From: a virus
DNA: 64,000 nucleotides
IMG/VR virus record: IMGVR_UViG_3300042346_000702
Span: 1-64,000 of that record
Direction: 5' to 3' (one strand)
The notes beneath the pieces are model-generated. The model was not told the origin of the DNA. It saw nothing but the letters and a program-made list of their open reading frames with translations, and ran no database searches. Shown here piece after piece: positions 50,833 to 60,118 of this stretch. The translations under genes were made by a program, and so were the position numbers. The number at the start of each line of letters is the position of its first letter. Position 1 is the first letter of the stretch.

Positions 50833-51423
50833 ATGCAAACACAAGATAAAGCAGCTGTTAAGTTTGCTTCACGAGTTATTATCGAAGATACCAATACTGG
50901 TGAAATCTTCTTAGATGATTGTAATGCAGTTCATCCAGAGAACATGGCCTATATCATTGCAAGAGGACTTGCTAACCAGAACAAAAGTCACATTTGGAAA
51001 GTAGCAGTTGGTAATGGTGGAAGCTATGTTGATAGCACTGGAGCATTACACTTCAACATTCCGAATACTATTGGCACTACTGCAAAACTATACAATGAAA
51101 CCTATTCAGAATTTGCTGATGCAGCCGGTAATTCAGTAACTGCTATGGCTTCTACGACTGATGTAACTTCATTAGTTGAAGTCATCTTTACGATTGCACC
51201 CGATGAACCGGGTAGTGGCCAATGGCTTACTGATGCGGATGGTGCTGGTAATATCAACGAACCTGGTGGATATGCGTTCGAATTTGATGAACTTGGCTTA
51301 TTCGCAGAAAGTGATGATGTCAATCATCCGTACTTACTAACACACATTGTCTTTCATCCAATTGCAAAAACTCAAAATCGTAACTTAAGACTTCGTTATA
51401 CTTTAACGATTAGTGTTTCATAG
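50833..51423 (+). CDS. Conserved virion structural protein (196 aa)
   Basis: A 196-aa protein with a structural-protein pattern: an N-terminal strand pair (VKFASRVIIEDTNTGEIFLDDCNAVHPENMAYIIARGLA), a GNGG loop, beta-sheet and a C-terminal LRLRYTLTISVS strand. It is likely a baseplate or fibre-attachment part by its position between the large structural proteins and the main fibre. A GGAG site precedes the ATG. No enzyme or receptor-binding signature was seen. Confidence 0.6.
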   Translation: MQTQDKAAVKFASRVIIEDTNTGEIFLDDCNAVHPENMAYIIARGLANQNKSHIWKVAVGNGGSYVDSTGALHFNIPNTIGTTAKLYNETYSEFADAAGNSVTAMASTTDVTSLVEVIFTIAPDEPGSGQWLTDADGAGNINEPGGYAFEFDELGLFAESDDVNHPYLLTHIVFHPIAKTQNRNLRLRYTLTISVS

Positions 51424-51435
51424 AAGCCTAGTTTA

Positions 51436-51443
51436 GATAAATA
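51436..51443 (+). promoter_or_regulatory. Late promoter (GATAAATA) for the main fibre gene
   Basis: GATAAATA overlaps the 5' arm of a 12-bp inverted repeat. The expected start, about 6 bases after the box, falls within the end of this arm, so late transcripts would lack most of it. Confidence 0.55.
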
Positions 51444-51481
51444 CCTGTATCACTCTTTACATACATTACGATACAGGTATT
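51440..51481 (+). promoter_or_regulatory. Hairpin that would hide the fibre gene's ribosome binding site
   Basis: AATACCTGTATC (51440-51451) and GATACAGGTATT (51470-51481) form a perfect 12-bp stem with an 18-base loop. AGG in the 3' arm (51475-51477) is the best ribosome site for the ATG at 51489, so a read-through transcript would be translated poorly, whereas a late transcript starting in the 5' arm would not form the stem. Confidence 0.7.
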
Positions 51482-51488
51482 CATCATT

Positions 51489-54400
51489 ATGGAACTAACT
51501 TTTAGACATGGCATCATACGTCATCAAATCGATACATCTGGTACTGCAACTTTCTTACGTAAGTCTGGTTCTAATGACGAATTCATTGACTTAGTATGTG
51601 ATGAAGATACTCTTATCTTTGCTATTGCTCATGGTGTCAATGCTGACTATCTTGTAACTGAACCAAGAACTGTCACTCATGCTTGGGGCCCTATGGCGGC
51701 TCATGGTGAAACCCAGTATCTTTACTGGGACATTTCACTTCTCAATGCAACCTTATCTCGTGGCTTTACTTCAGTTTCTCCATATGCTGGTCCTAATGAA
51801 CCAGCATCTCCGCAAAACGACCAACACTGGTATGATACTAACATCAACCAAATGAAAGTTTGGAGTGGGGCTAAGTGGATACCAAAGCTTCGTCTTTTTG
51901 CGGGAACATACTCAAATAACGCAATAGTCATCCCGTCACCTCGTGGTTCTCAAGCAGGATTGAATGTTGCATGTAAAGCAGGTAGCATCATTTTAGGGTC
52001 TTCAGCCCAACCTGTGCGTGATAGCGATGGCACATTCATTACATCTGAAAGCAACTTAATCGCTTCTCATACTTCAGGTGAAAATCTTAAGATTGAAGCA
52101 ATGCAACTATTTGGCGAAGCTGTCGAGTTCATCCCTGCATTTTCTTTCGTAACATATGAAATTCCTGGCAAAGTCAAACTTGCATCAAGCAATAGACCGG
52201 AAGAAATCATTAACGGTATTATGACCAATGAATACTTCCCTGGTCAAATCGGTAATGTTGTTGCTAACGGTCTTGTTCGAAATGAACAGTGGAACTTTGC
52301 TCCATCTCAAGTCAATCATCCTCTTTACATTGGCGTAAATGGGGAACTTTCATTAGTAGAACCTTCATTACAAGATAAGTATGTTGTTGGTTATGTCTAT
52401 GACAAAACTTCAATCTTTGTTGATATTCAATGGAGAGGTGGTATTGGACAGATACAAGCAGTTGTCGGTATTACTTTAGCGGGTGATGTATCAGGTGCTG
52501 GATTATCTTCATCTGCAATCAACACCACTCTTGCAAATTCCGGTGTTACCCCAGGTACTTATAACAATGTTACTGTAGATGCTAAAGGTAGAACTACTTC
52601 AGGCACAGTTGAGCCTTACTTGCTTCATAATGAAGTGATTACTCTTAGCGGTGATGCAACCGGAAGTGGTTCAACTTCAATACCTGTTACTCTTACTAAT
52701 GTTACAACACCGGGTACTTATAACTCAGTGACTGTTGATGCTAAAGGTCGTGTCATTAGTGGTTCATTCGTCCCAGACCAAAATGTTGCACCTCTTCTTG
52801 TAGATTTTGTCAATGGCGCGTCTCTTGACGTTACTGCATGGAATACAAAGTTATTGAACTTCGGTTCCGACTTCTTAGGAACTAATTATGGATTAGGAAC
52901 TATTACCAATCCAGGTGATGTCGTTTTTCAACTAAGTAACACTGGAGTAGCACCAGGTAACTATAACCGAGTGACTGTAGATGCTAAAGGTCGTGTGACA
53001 GCTGCAACTTTTGATGTGATTGACCTCTCTTCAACACTGACAGGCGATGTTACTGGAAGTGGTAGTGCAACTATTGCAACAACGCTAAGTAACACTGGAG
53101 TTACTCAAGGTACTTATAACAACGTAACCGTAGATGCTAAAGGTCGTGTGACAAACGGAACAAATGAGCCTTACTTGACAACTGTTACCTTGACCGGAGT
53201 AATTACTGGAAGTGGTTCAAATCTCATCAATACTTCACTTACTCCAACAGGTGTAACACCTGGAACATGGAATAACTTTACTGTCAATGCAGAAGGTCGA
53301 ATAGTTGGTGCATCTAATGTTGATTACGATAACGACACTACATTAACTGGTGATGTTCTTGCAAGTGGTCGTGGTATCATTTCAACCGCGCTAAGTCATA
53401 CTGGTGTTGTAGCTGGTACTTATAACTCAGTGACTGTTGATGCTAAAGGTCGTGTGACAGCTGCAACTAATGTGCCTACTTCAACAGCAACTACATTGAC
53501 AGGTGATGTTACTGGAACAGGAACAGGAACTATTACGACCACTCTTGCAAATTCTGGTGTGACACCAGGTACTTATAACTCCGTTACCGTTGATGCTAAA
53601 GGTCGTGTGACATCTGCGTCAAACATTGTTGATAATGTTGGAGCTACTAATCTTAATGAACTATCTGATGTTACTTTAACATCTCCATCAAATACTCAAG
53701 TACTTCAGTATAACGGAAGTCAATGGGTTAATGCTACTCTGTCAATTCCTTCTAGTATTCAGTACTTAGATGATTTACTTGATGTAACTATCACTACTCC
53801 AACTGCAAATCAATCTTTACTTTGGAATGGAACTGAATGGGTCAATCAACCATTAGACAGAATAGTTAGTCAATACAATAATTTGACAAGCCGCATTTTA
53901 GTTGACCAGACTGGTGAAATCATTACTCATAATATCAATGATACTACTTTCATCACAACAACTCCAACTATTACTGCAATCGGCAAAAGTGCTCCACCTG
54001 AATTTTGGTATGCTCTTTTTGATGCTGGAACAGTATTGCAATCTAATGTTGTGTTTCATGCAACATGTATTGATGCTGATACTAATGATGATATCGTTGT
54101 TGGTGGATATGCAAAAAATGTCAGTGTTGGAGATGCTATTCAGAATAAAGCTTTTGTTGTAAAGTACGATAGCTTAGGAAATATCATTTGGCAAAAGGGA
54201 TTCCAAGGAGTTGTAACTCAATCAAGTCCAACATTAACCCCAACAACTATTGAAGCATTAGTCATCAATCAATCTGATACCACAACTTACGTTGGTCTAA
54301 CATGTGATGCAGAAAGTTCAATAGTCAAACTTGATGTGCTTGGTAATATAGTATGGCAAACAAAATTTGATACTTACTATGGTACTATTTCTGATATGGT

Positions 54401-57323
54401 AGTAAGAGCTAATGATTCTTCACTATATGTATCAGGTTATCAAGATTCTGATGGTAGAGGTTATATTGGTAAAATCAATATGACAACCGGCGCAGTTGAT
54501 TTCTTCTACGAACTCCAAAGATTTAGAACTTATGCATTAGAACTAAGTTCTTCTGGAAATGAATTGTTTGTAGGTGGTGATTTATTTGATAGTCCATTAG
54601 ACGATAATTTTGCAAACATATTCAAATTCAATGTAACCGGAAACAGCTTTACATTTGTTTCTAATGTCACTGTAAATCTTACCGGTGGCAAAAGATATGT
54701 TGAACTGAAAAGGTCAGGAACTTCTATTTACGCATTGGGTACTCAACCAGCTTCTTGGACAATGGGTGATTATTCAATCATCAAATATAATGAAGCTACT
54801 TTAGCAGTTGAAGCTAGCAAACAATTCTATGATGCATTTTTTGTAAGATTTGTCAATGGTGTTGGTATGTCATTAGACATCAATGGTAATGTGTATGTCT
54901 TAGGTTATGAAGGCGATCAATATGCACCTGCTAATAATCAATTATCATTAGTCAAATTCAATTCGTCTTTAGTACTTGAATGGCAAAAAACTTTTGGACA
55001 TCCTACATTTGGGGATAGACATTATAATCTAAATGGAATTGTAACAAATGGGAATGCTGTTTATATAACAGGAAGTACTTTTGATATGTATGCTTCATCT
55101 GGATTGATACTAAAATATCCACAAGATGGTTCAATTACTGGAACTTTTGGAACACATGTTATTGCAAATGATAGCAAATTTGAAGGAACACCAATGCATA
55201 CTGTTCAATCAATCGTTCCGTCTGCAATTACATCGCTAACTCCAAGTACTACATCATCTGTTATTTCAATAGCCCAATCAAATGTTTCTCATTTATCATT
55301 TATAAGCATAAGTGGTGGTGTTGATTACTATATCGATTTGATAGGACAACTTCAAATTAATGGAAGTCCTGGGCATGCTGGAGAAGTATTAACTTCAAAT
55401 GGCGCGACTGCTTTACCATCATGGAACACATTAGCAATTCCTTCAACTTTAGATAATCTTTCTGATGTAAGCATAAATTCTACATTTCCACTTATGGCAT
55501 CTGATGTTCTTACCTATCATTTAGGTGAATGGAAAAACTCTCAGCTTCCAATAGCATCTTATATGACAACCGGTGTTGTCAAAATTGGTTCAGGACTTTC
55601 AATTGATGGAAGTGGATTATTATCTGCAACTGCTAGTGCAACAAATTTAGATGGATTATCAGATGTAGTTATTACTTCTCCAACTACTAATCAATTGCTT
55701 CAATATAATGGAACAAGTTGGGTGAATACAAGTGTGGGTATTAGCTCAACAAATTTAGATGGATTATCAGATGTAGTTATTACTTCTCCAGTTACTAATC
55801 AATTGCTTCAATATAATGGAACAAGCTGGGTGAATACAAGTGGAGGAATTACTTTATCTCAATATAGTACTGATGCTAATTTCGCTTCTATTACTACGCA
55901 GAAAGCTCGAGGAACTTCGACTACTCCAACTGCTATTCTTTCAGGTGATAGAATATTTGGTTTGTATTCTAAAGGTTATCATTCAGGTGCAGCTTTTAGT
56001 CCAAACTCTGCCGCAATTCAATTCATTGCAAGTGAGAATTATACTTCAACTGCTCAAGGAAATTACATATCCTTTGAAACAACTAAGAATACTACAAATG
56101 TAAGATTAGAACAAATTAGAATTACTGACCAAGGACATTTACAGTTTGTTCAATCAGGACAAAGAATCTGGGGTGATTTTGGAAATGCTACTCATGCAAA
56201 TAGACCATCGTTCCAATCGAATGTTACTAACAATAACACGATGATTCCAATACTTCCAAATGGAACTTCTACTACTGCTGGTATATTTGCAGCTAATAGT
56301 TCAAATGTCACAAATTCAGCTTTTGCTCAATTAGTTGTAACATCTACATATGCAGGGTTAGCATCAGGTGCATTGGGAACAGGAACTTTCTTGCCAATAT
56401 CTTTTCTTACAAATAATATTGAACAAGTAAAAATTACAACACAGGGTAATTTACAGTTTGTTCAATTAGGACAAAAGATATTAGGTGAGTTTGGAAATGC
56501 TAATCATGCACTTAGACCAACATTCCAATCAAGTGTTACTAATACAAATACTGTAATTCCAATCATGCCAAACGGTACATCACAGCAAGCTGGCATAATT
56601 GCATTTAATAATTCTAACATTGTAAATGCATCAAATATTCAAATTTACACAACTGATGTTGATACTCGTATTAGTTCTGGAGCATTTGGAACAGGAACTT
56701 ATCTTCCATTATCAATTTATACTAATAATACTGAACAAGTAAGAATACTTGAAACTGCATATTCAGTCAATTATCTAACATTGCAGGGTAATATAGCTAC
56801 TAATCCAGTACAAATAGGTGCTAATGGAACTGATACTAACATTACTATAAAAATTGCGCCAAAAGGTACAGGCGAAGTTCAATTTGCTGCAAATAACCTT
56901 GCACACAATAATGGAAACTTTAGTACTTATGGGGATGCTATTTCTCGTGATTACGTATTACGCAATTCAACTACAACTGCTACTCAAACTGAACTTTTCT
57001 TGAATGGAAGTTCAACCCGTATGGTATTAGCAAATGATTCTACTTGGAAGTTCCAAGTTCAAGTAGTTGCTAGAAGAACTGATGTAAATGATGAAAGCGC
57101 TTCATTTACGTTAGATGGATGTATTGACCGAAATGCTTCTGCTGCAACAACTGCATTAGTAGGAACGGTTACTCTTTCAAACGTCATCAAAGATTCACCT
57201 GCATGGGATGTAACTGCATATGCTGATACTACAAATGGCGCTCTTAGAATCTTAGTATCTGGTGAAGCTGGAAAAACAATTAGATGGGTTGCATTTGTCA
57301 AAACTATTGAAGTTATTGGATAG
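51489..57323 (+). CDS. Long tail fibre protein (1944 aa)
   Basis: A 1944-aa fibre. Residues 1-320 are an attachment domain (MELTFRHGIIRHQIDTSG to YVYDKTSIFVDI) that recurs as a separate protein at 58039. Residues about 330-720 have seven or so copies of a repeat with GDVTGSG, GVTPGTY and VTVDAKGRVT. A beta-propeller-like part (about 830-1240) has strands such as KYDSLGNIIWQKGFQG and KFNSSLVLEWQKTFG. Then come LDxVxITSPxxxQLLQYNGxSWVN units and two copies of a LQFVQxGQ/NATHANRPSFQ module. The C-terminal domain (SRDYVLRNSTTTATQTELFLNGSS to IRWVAFVKTIEV) resembles the receptor-end domain of many marine phage fibres. Convergent with the glycosyltransferase gene, overlapping by 11 bases. Confidence 0.88.
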   Translation: MELTFRHGIIRHQIDTSGTATFLRKSGSNDEFIDLVCDEDTLIFAIAHGVNADYLVTEPRTVTHAWGPMAAHGETQYLYWDISLLNATLSRGFTSVSPYAGPNEPASPQNDQHWYDTNINQMKVWSGAKWIPKLRLFAGTYSNNAIVIPSPRGSQAGLNVACKAGSIILGSSAQPVRDSDGTFITSESNLIASHTSGENLKIEAMQLFGEAVEFIPAFSFVTYEIPGKVKLASSNRPEEIINGIMTNEYFPGQIGNVVANGLVRNEQWNFAPSQVNHPLYIGVNGELSLVEPSLQDKYVVGYVYDKTSIFVDIQWRGGIGQIQAVVGITLAGDVSGAGLSSSAINTTLANSGVTPGTYNNVTVDAKGRTTSGTVEPYLLHNEVITLSGDATGSGSTSIPVTLTNVTTPGTYNSVTVDAKGRVISGSFVPDQNVAPLLVDFVNGASLDVTAWNTKLLNFGSDFLGTNYGLGTITNPGDVVFQLSNTGVAPGNYNRVTVDAKGRVTAATFDVIDLSSTLTGDVTGSGSATIATTLSNTGVTQGTYNNVTVDAKGRVTNGTNEPYLTTVTLTGVITGSGSNLINTSLTPTGVTPGTWNNFTVNAEGRIVGASNVDYDNDTTLTGDVLASGRGIISTALSHTGVVAGTYNSVTVDAKGRVTAATNVPTSTATTLTGDVTGTGTGTITTTLANSGVTPGTYNSVTVDAKGRVTSASNIVDNVGATNLNELSDVTLTSPSNTQVLQYNGSQWVNATLSIPSSIQYLDDLLDVTITTPTANQSLLWNGTEWVNQPLDRIVSQYNNLTSRILVDQTGEIITHNINDTTFITTTPTITAIGKSAPPEFWYALFDAGTVLQSNVVFHATCIDADTNDDIVVGGYAKNVSVGDAIQNKAFVVKYDSLGNIIWQKGFQGVVTQSSPTLTPTTIEALVINQSDTTTYVGLTCDAESSIVKLDVLGNIVWQTKFDTYYGTISDMVVRANDSSLYVSGYQDSDGRGYIGKINMTTGAVDFFYELQRFRTYALELSSSGNELFVGGDLFDSPLDDNFANIFKFNVTGNSFTFVSNVTVNLTGGKRYVELKRSGTSIYALGTQPASWTMGDYSIIKYNEATLAVEASKQFYDAFFVRFVNGVGMSLDINGNVYVLGYEGDQYAPANNQLSLVKFNSSLVLEWQKTFGHPTFGDRHYNLNGIVTNGNAVYITGSTFDMYASSGLILKYPQDGSITGTFGTHVIANDSKFEGTPMHTVQSIVPSAITSLTPSTTSSVISIAQSNVSHLSFISISGGVDYYIDLIGQLQINGSPGHAGEVLTSNGATALPSWNTLAIPSTLDNLSDVSINSTFPLMASDVLTYHLGEWKNSQLPIASYMTTGVVKIGSGLSIDGSGLLSATASATNLDGLSDVVITSPTTNQLLQYNGTSWVNTSVGISSTNLDGLSDVVITSPVTNQLLQYNGTSWVNTSGGITLSQYSTDANFASITTQKARGTSTTPTAILSGDRIFGLYSKGYHSGAAFSPNSAAIQFIASENYTSTAQGNYISFETTKNTTNVRLEQIRITDQGHLQFVQSGQRIWGDFGNATHANRPSFQSNVTNNNTMIPILPNGTSTTAGIFAANSSNVTNSAFAQLVVTSTYAGLASGALGTGTFLPISFLTNNIEQVKITTQGNLQFVQLGQKILGEFGNANHALRPTFQSSVTNTNTVIPIMPNGTSQQAGIIAFNNSNIVNASNIQIYTTDVDTRISSGAFGTGTYLPLSIYTNNTEQVRILETAYSVNYLTLQGNIATNPVQIGANGTDTNITIKIAPKGTGEVQFAANNLAHNNGNFSTYGDAISRDYVLRNSTTTATQTELFLNGSSTRMVLANDSTWKFQVQVVARRTDVNDESASFTLDGCIDRNASAATTALVGTVTLSNVIKDSPAWDVTAYADTTNGALRILVSGEAGKTIRWVAFVKTIEVIG
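52480..53640 (+). repeat. Fibre repeat array (GTY/VTVDAKGRVT units)
   Basis: About seven imperfect copies of a unit coding for TLTGDVTGSGS...GVTPGTYNSVTVDAKGRVT occur in a row. The best conserved DNA parts (GGTACTTATAAC, GATGCTAAAGGTCGTGTGAC) recur at 52555, 52712, 52960, 53111, 53413 and 53568. Such repeats make trimeric shaft segments and permit length changes by recombination. Confidence 0.85.
55641..55842 (+). repeat. Near-identical 94-base direct repeat in the fibre gene
   Basis: The unit at 55641-55734 recurs at 55749-55842 (period 108 bases) with about three differences. It codes for TNLDGLSDVVITSPxTNQLL and so on. The low divergence implies a recent duplication, in frame. Confidence 0.9.
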
Positions 57324-57963
57324 CGGCTCTTCTAGCTAAGTAAGACATCAATTGATGGAACTCCGTTATCTTTTTAGCGGAGTATCCATTGTTGTAGCGA
57401 CCTGCATTTCCGTCACTTCTCCAATGATATCCTAAATCAGGAAGCGCTTTCCATGGACCTAATAATCCAAGCAAAGTATAACGAAGATGTTCTACATAAG
57501 TATCCGAAGTATAACGACCTTCTTTAGTAAGTAACTCAATTTGTCTATTGATTATATCAGAATACTTTCGTCTAATCACAACTAATTGATGAATCTCAAA
57601 ATAGTTTTGAAACATATAATGGTCTCGCCATTCTCGATAGGGTTTCATATAGTCCTTGATAATATTAGCATTTTCATCTATAATACTTGAACGAGTATAA
57701 ACCCCAACTAAATGAGGATTCATATCTAATACTTTCTGACACTTAGCAAAAATGTCAGGTTCAATCAAATCATCAGGGTCAACGAAAGACACATATTCAG
57801 AAGTTCCAGTTGAATAACCATTAATGCGAGCTTGTTTGATATTACGAAAGATGCCAGGTAAATGATGAATGGTAATATTAGGTTCTCGTTCTAATATAGT
57901 AAGGCATTCTTGTGCCCATTGTTTGTTGTCACTTTCTAATTGTAACATATGAACGTCTATCAT
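57313..57963 (-). CDS. Glycosyltransferase-like protein (GT-A/family 2)
   Basis: A 216-aa protein with a GT-A-like core. The start at 57963 (MIDVHMLQLESD) has AGAAGGA 7 bases before it and was chosen over an in-frame start at 58020. SFVDPDDLIEPD (59-70) holds the DxD-type metal-binding residues (DPDD, 62-65), and the following strand and helix order fits family-2 transferases. Near the C-terminus, DLGYHWRSDGNAGRYN is typical of the acceptor side. It lies on the opposite strand between the main fibre and its attachment-domain paralogue, so it looks like a later insertion. It may glycosylate the fibre or other virion proteins or the host surface; the target is not evident. Confidence 0.75.
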   Translation of the reverse strand: MIDVHMLQLESDNKQWAQECLTILEREPNITIHHLPGIFRNIKQARINGYSTGTSEYVSFVDPDDLIEPDIFAKCQKVLDMNPHLVGVYTRSSIIDENANIIKDYMKPYREWRDHYMFQNYFEIHQLVVIRRKYSDIINRQIELLTKEGRYTSDTYVEHLRYTLLGLLGPWKALPDLGYHWRSDGNAGRYNNGYSAKKITEFHQLMSYLARRAAIQ

Positions 57964-57986
57964 AAAGTTCCTTCTGTCAGTAAAGC

Positions 57987-57994
57987 TATAAATA
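57987..57994 (+). promoter_or_regulatory. Late promoter (TATAAATA) for the adaptor gene
   Basis: Exact late consensus, 44 bases before the ATG at 58039. Confidence 0.75.
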
Positions 57995-58038
57995 TGTTTA
58001 ATGCTGTATAATAATTTCAATCAAATGGAACACCCATA

Positions 58039-58998
58039 ATGCAACTTAACTTTCGACATGGTATTGTCAGACATCAAACCGATACCTCCGGAACCTCGAC
58101 ATTTATTCGTAAGTCTGGAAATGGTGATGAACATCTTGATTTAGTATGTGATGAAGCCCCTTTGATTTTTACCGCGGCTCATGCTAATAATAACTATTTA
58201 GTACAGTTTAATAGGACAGTAATTGATGCATGGGGGCCAATGCCACCTTTAGGTCAAACCCAATACTTGTATTGGGATATCTCACTACTCAACGCTGCAG
58301 TCACTTTTGGATATACTACTGTCAATCCATATTTTGGTGTCAATGCTCCGCCTGCTCCAATTCTAAACGACCAACATTGGTATGATACTACTACAATGAT
58401 TATGAAAGTTTGGAATGGCTCAAAATGGATTCCAAAGATTAGAGTATTTGCCGCAACATATAACAATTCTGCTGTTATCATACCAAAACCCCGCGGAACA
58501 CAAATCAATAAAAATGAAAGATGTGATGCGGGTAACATCATGATTGGGAAGAATAATACTCCGCTTCGTGATAGTGACGGAACTTTTGTTACAACTGAAT
58601 GTGACCTTAGAGTAAGTCATACAACGGGTGAGAATGTTAGATTTGATACCGCTCAATTATTTGCTGAAGCTATAGGTTTTATTCCAGCTTTTTCATTAGT
58701 ATCATATGTTTCCCCGCGAAAAGTTCAATTAGCTTCTTATCTCAATGAATCTATTGAAGTTAGTGGAATTATGACTAACGAATACTTTATCGGAGAAGTT
58801 GGAAATGTTATATCTAATGGCTTAGTAAGAAACGAACAGTGGAACTTTTTACCAAGTCAAGTCAATATGCCGTTATTTTGCGGCCAAAATGGAGAAGTAA
58901 CTCTAACACCTCCACCTGTAGGAATGCTACAAGAAATAGGATATGTATATGATGCAGATACTATCTATCTTCGCATTCAATTACCAATTATCTTGTAA
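58039..58998 (+). CDS. Fibre attachment-domain protein, paralogue of the main fibre N-terminus
   Basis: A 319-aa protein collinear with residues 1-320 of the main fibre: MQLNFRHGIVRHQTDTSGTS, WGPMPPLGQTQYLYWDISLLNA, NDQHWYDTTTMIMKVWNGSKWIPK, RDSDGTFVTTE and NGLVRNEQWNF all have close counterparts there. It has no fibre shaft after the domain, so it may cap or share the fibre mount, or compete for the site. It has its own late promoter and is one gene beyond the glycosyltransferase. Confidence 0.8.
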   Translation: MQLNFRHGIVRHQTDTSGTSTFIRKSGNGDEHLDLVCDEAPLIFTAAHANNNYLVQFNRTVIDAWGPMPPLGQTQYLYWDISLLNAAVTFGYTTVNPYFGVNAPPAPILNDQHWYDTTTMIMKVWNGSKWIPKIRVFAATYNNSAVIIPKPRGTQINKNERCDAGNIMIGKNNTPLRDSDGTFVTTECDLRVSHTTGENVRFDTAQLFAEAIGFIPAFSLVSYVSPRKVQLASYLNESIEVSGIMTNEYFIGEVGNVISNGLVRNEQWNFLPSQVNMPLFCGQNGEVTLTPPPVGMLQEIGYVYDADTIYLRIQLPIIL

Positions 58999-59023
58999 TC
59001 ATTTTCTAAAGGTTCTCTAAGTA

Positions 59024-59764
59024 ATGCCTTCATCTTCAGATATCAAACGTTTAGTTTATCTCAATACCTTAGGTCGTTTACATCGAACTGCTAATGGTGA
59101 CATTGTCAATATTGGCGGAACTTCTCATACTTCATTCACCGTAAATGGAAAAGGGTTATTGTTTGATGATGGGTCATCTACTTCTCCTGGAGGTCCTGGC
59201 TCTGGCATTGGCTCTGTTACTTTACAAAAAGTTTATAACAATCAACTAAATTCAGCAGGAAAAGCAGTAGTTGTTCTAAACACTAACCAAGATATTTCAT
59301 GGCGAACTACTGACCAATTGCACCACTTCTCAATGAGTGCAACAACCGGTGAGCTAACATTCAATGGTCTGTTGAATGGTGTTGATTTCATGGGATTAGT
59401 TGATAATGTTTCAACTCATACAACATTCTCATCTGTCGGGAAACATATGGCTGCAGAGATTGCCATTACTCCAATCTCTGCTGACCCGTCCGCAACAAAT
59501 GTTCAACAAGTTTTAGATGAACTTAATAACCTCATTACTAATGTTAGCGGAAATGCTGGCTTTGGCATGGAGCATGTTCAACTTACTGCAGCAACACAAT
59601 GGATTATATCACATAATAAGAATACTAAACGAGTTCATTGGACACTATGGGATGAAAACGATGAAATGGTGATGCCAGATACTGTGAAATTGATAGATAC
59701 TAATACTATGCATGTCTTCTTTGGTTCTCCACAAGCTGGACGTTTAGTTCTAATGACCTTCTAA
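59024..59764 (+). CDS. Virion fibre-associated protein with one HN beta module
   Basis: A 246-aa protein. The N-terminal half is a collar-like region (VYLNTLGRLHRTANGDIVNIGGTS, then a Gly/Pro-rich turn). The C-terminus has a WIISHNKNTKRVHWTLWD ... DTNTMHVFFGSPQAGRLVLMTF unit matching the beta-sandwich module repeated in other genes here. It lies in the late fibre run, behind the adaptor gene. Function not assigned. Confidence 0.6.
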   Translation: MPSSSDIKRLVYLNTLGRLHRTANGDIVNIGGTSHTSFTVNGKGLLFDDGSSTSPGGPGSGIGSVTLQKVYNNQLNSAGKAVVVLNTNQDISWRTTDQLHHFSMSATTGELTFNGLLNGVDFMGLVDNVSTHTTFSSVGKHMAAEIAITPISADPSATNVQQVLDELNNLITNVSGNAGFGMEHVQLTAATQWIISHNKNTKRVHWTLWDENDEMVMPDTVKLIDTNTMHVFFGSPQAGRLVLMTF

Positions 59765-59789
59765 TAATAATTTTAAGAGATACTACATA

Positions 59790-60029
59790 ATGAATAATGT
59801 TAACGAAACTTTTGGCACATCGGATATAGTGCTTGCATCAACTTTAAAAACCCTTGGATATTCAATTAAGCGAATTGAAAAGGTTGGAAATAAAGGGACA
59901 TTCCATTTTGAAAATGTTCCGTTAAGTATTATAAACGAATTTGATATGGGGCAATGTAAAGTTGAACCTATATCTTTTAACAATCAAATAAAATCTCTAA
60001 CAACTGCGGTAAGAAGACAAGCATCATAA
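59790..60029 (+). CDS. Small DUF5659-like protein
   Basis: A 79-aa protein resembling DUF5659 (FGTSDIVLASTLKTLGYSIKRIEKVGNKGTFHFENV), a family of small phage proteins with a strand-helix-strand core. The role of the family is not known. It stands between two fibre-type genes, 25 bases after the preceding stop, and just before the late promoter at 60053. Confidence 0.65.
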   Translation: MNNVNETFGTSDIVLASTLKTLGYSIKRIEKVGNKGTFHFENVPLSIINEFDMGQCKVEPISFNNQIKSLTTAVRRQAS

Positions 60030-60052
60030 TATATGAAAAATGGCTTATCAAC

Positions 60053-60060
60053 TATAAATA
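60053..60060 (+). promoter_or_regulatory. Late promoter (TATAAATA) for the 828-aa structural gene
   Basis: Exact late consensus, 58 bases before the ATG at 60119. The next gene has a strong AAGGAG site and highly biased codons, so it is probably expressed strongly. Confidence 0.8.
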
Positions 60061-60118
60061 CCTATAGATTTTAAAACAATCTTTTATTTCAATAACATTC
60101 TCATAAGGAGATATAACT

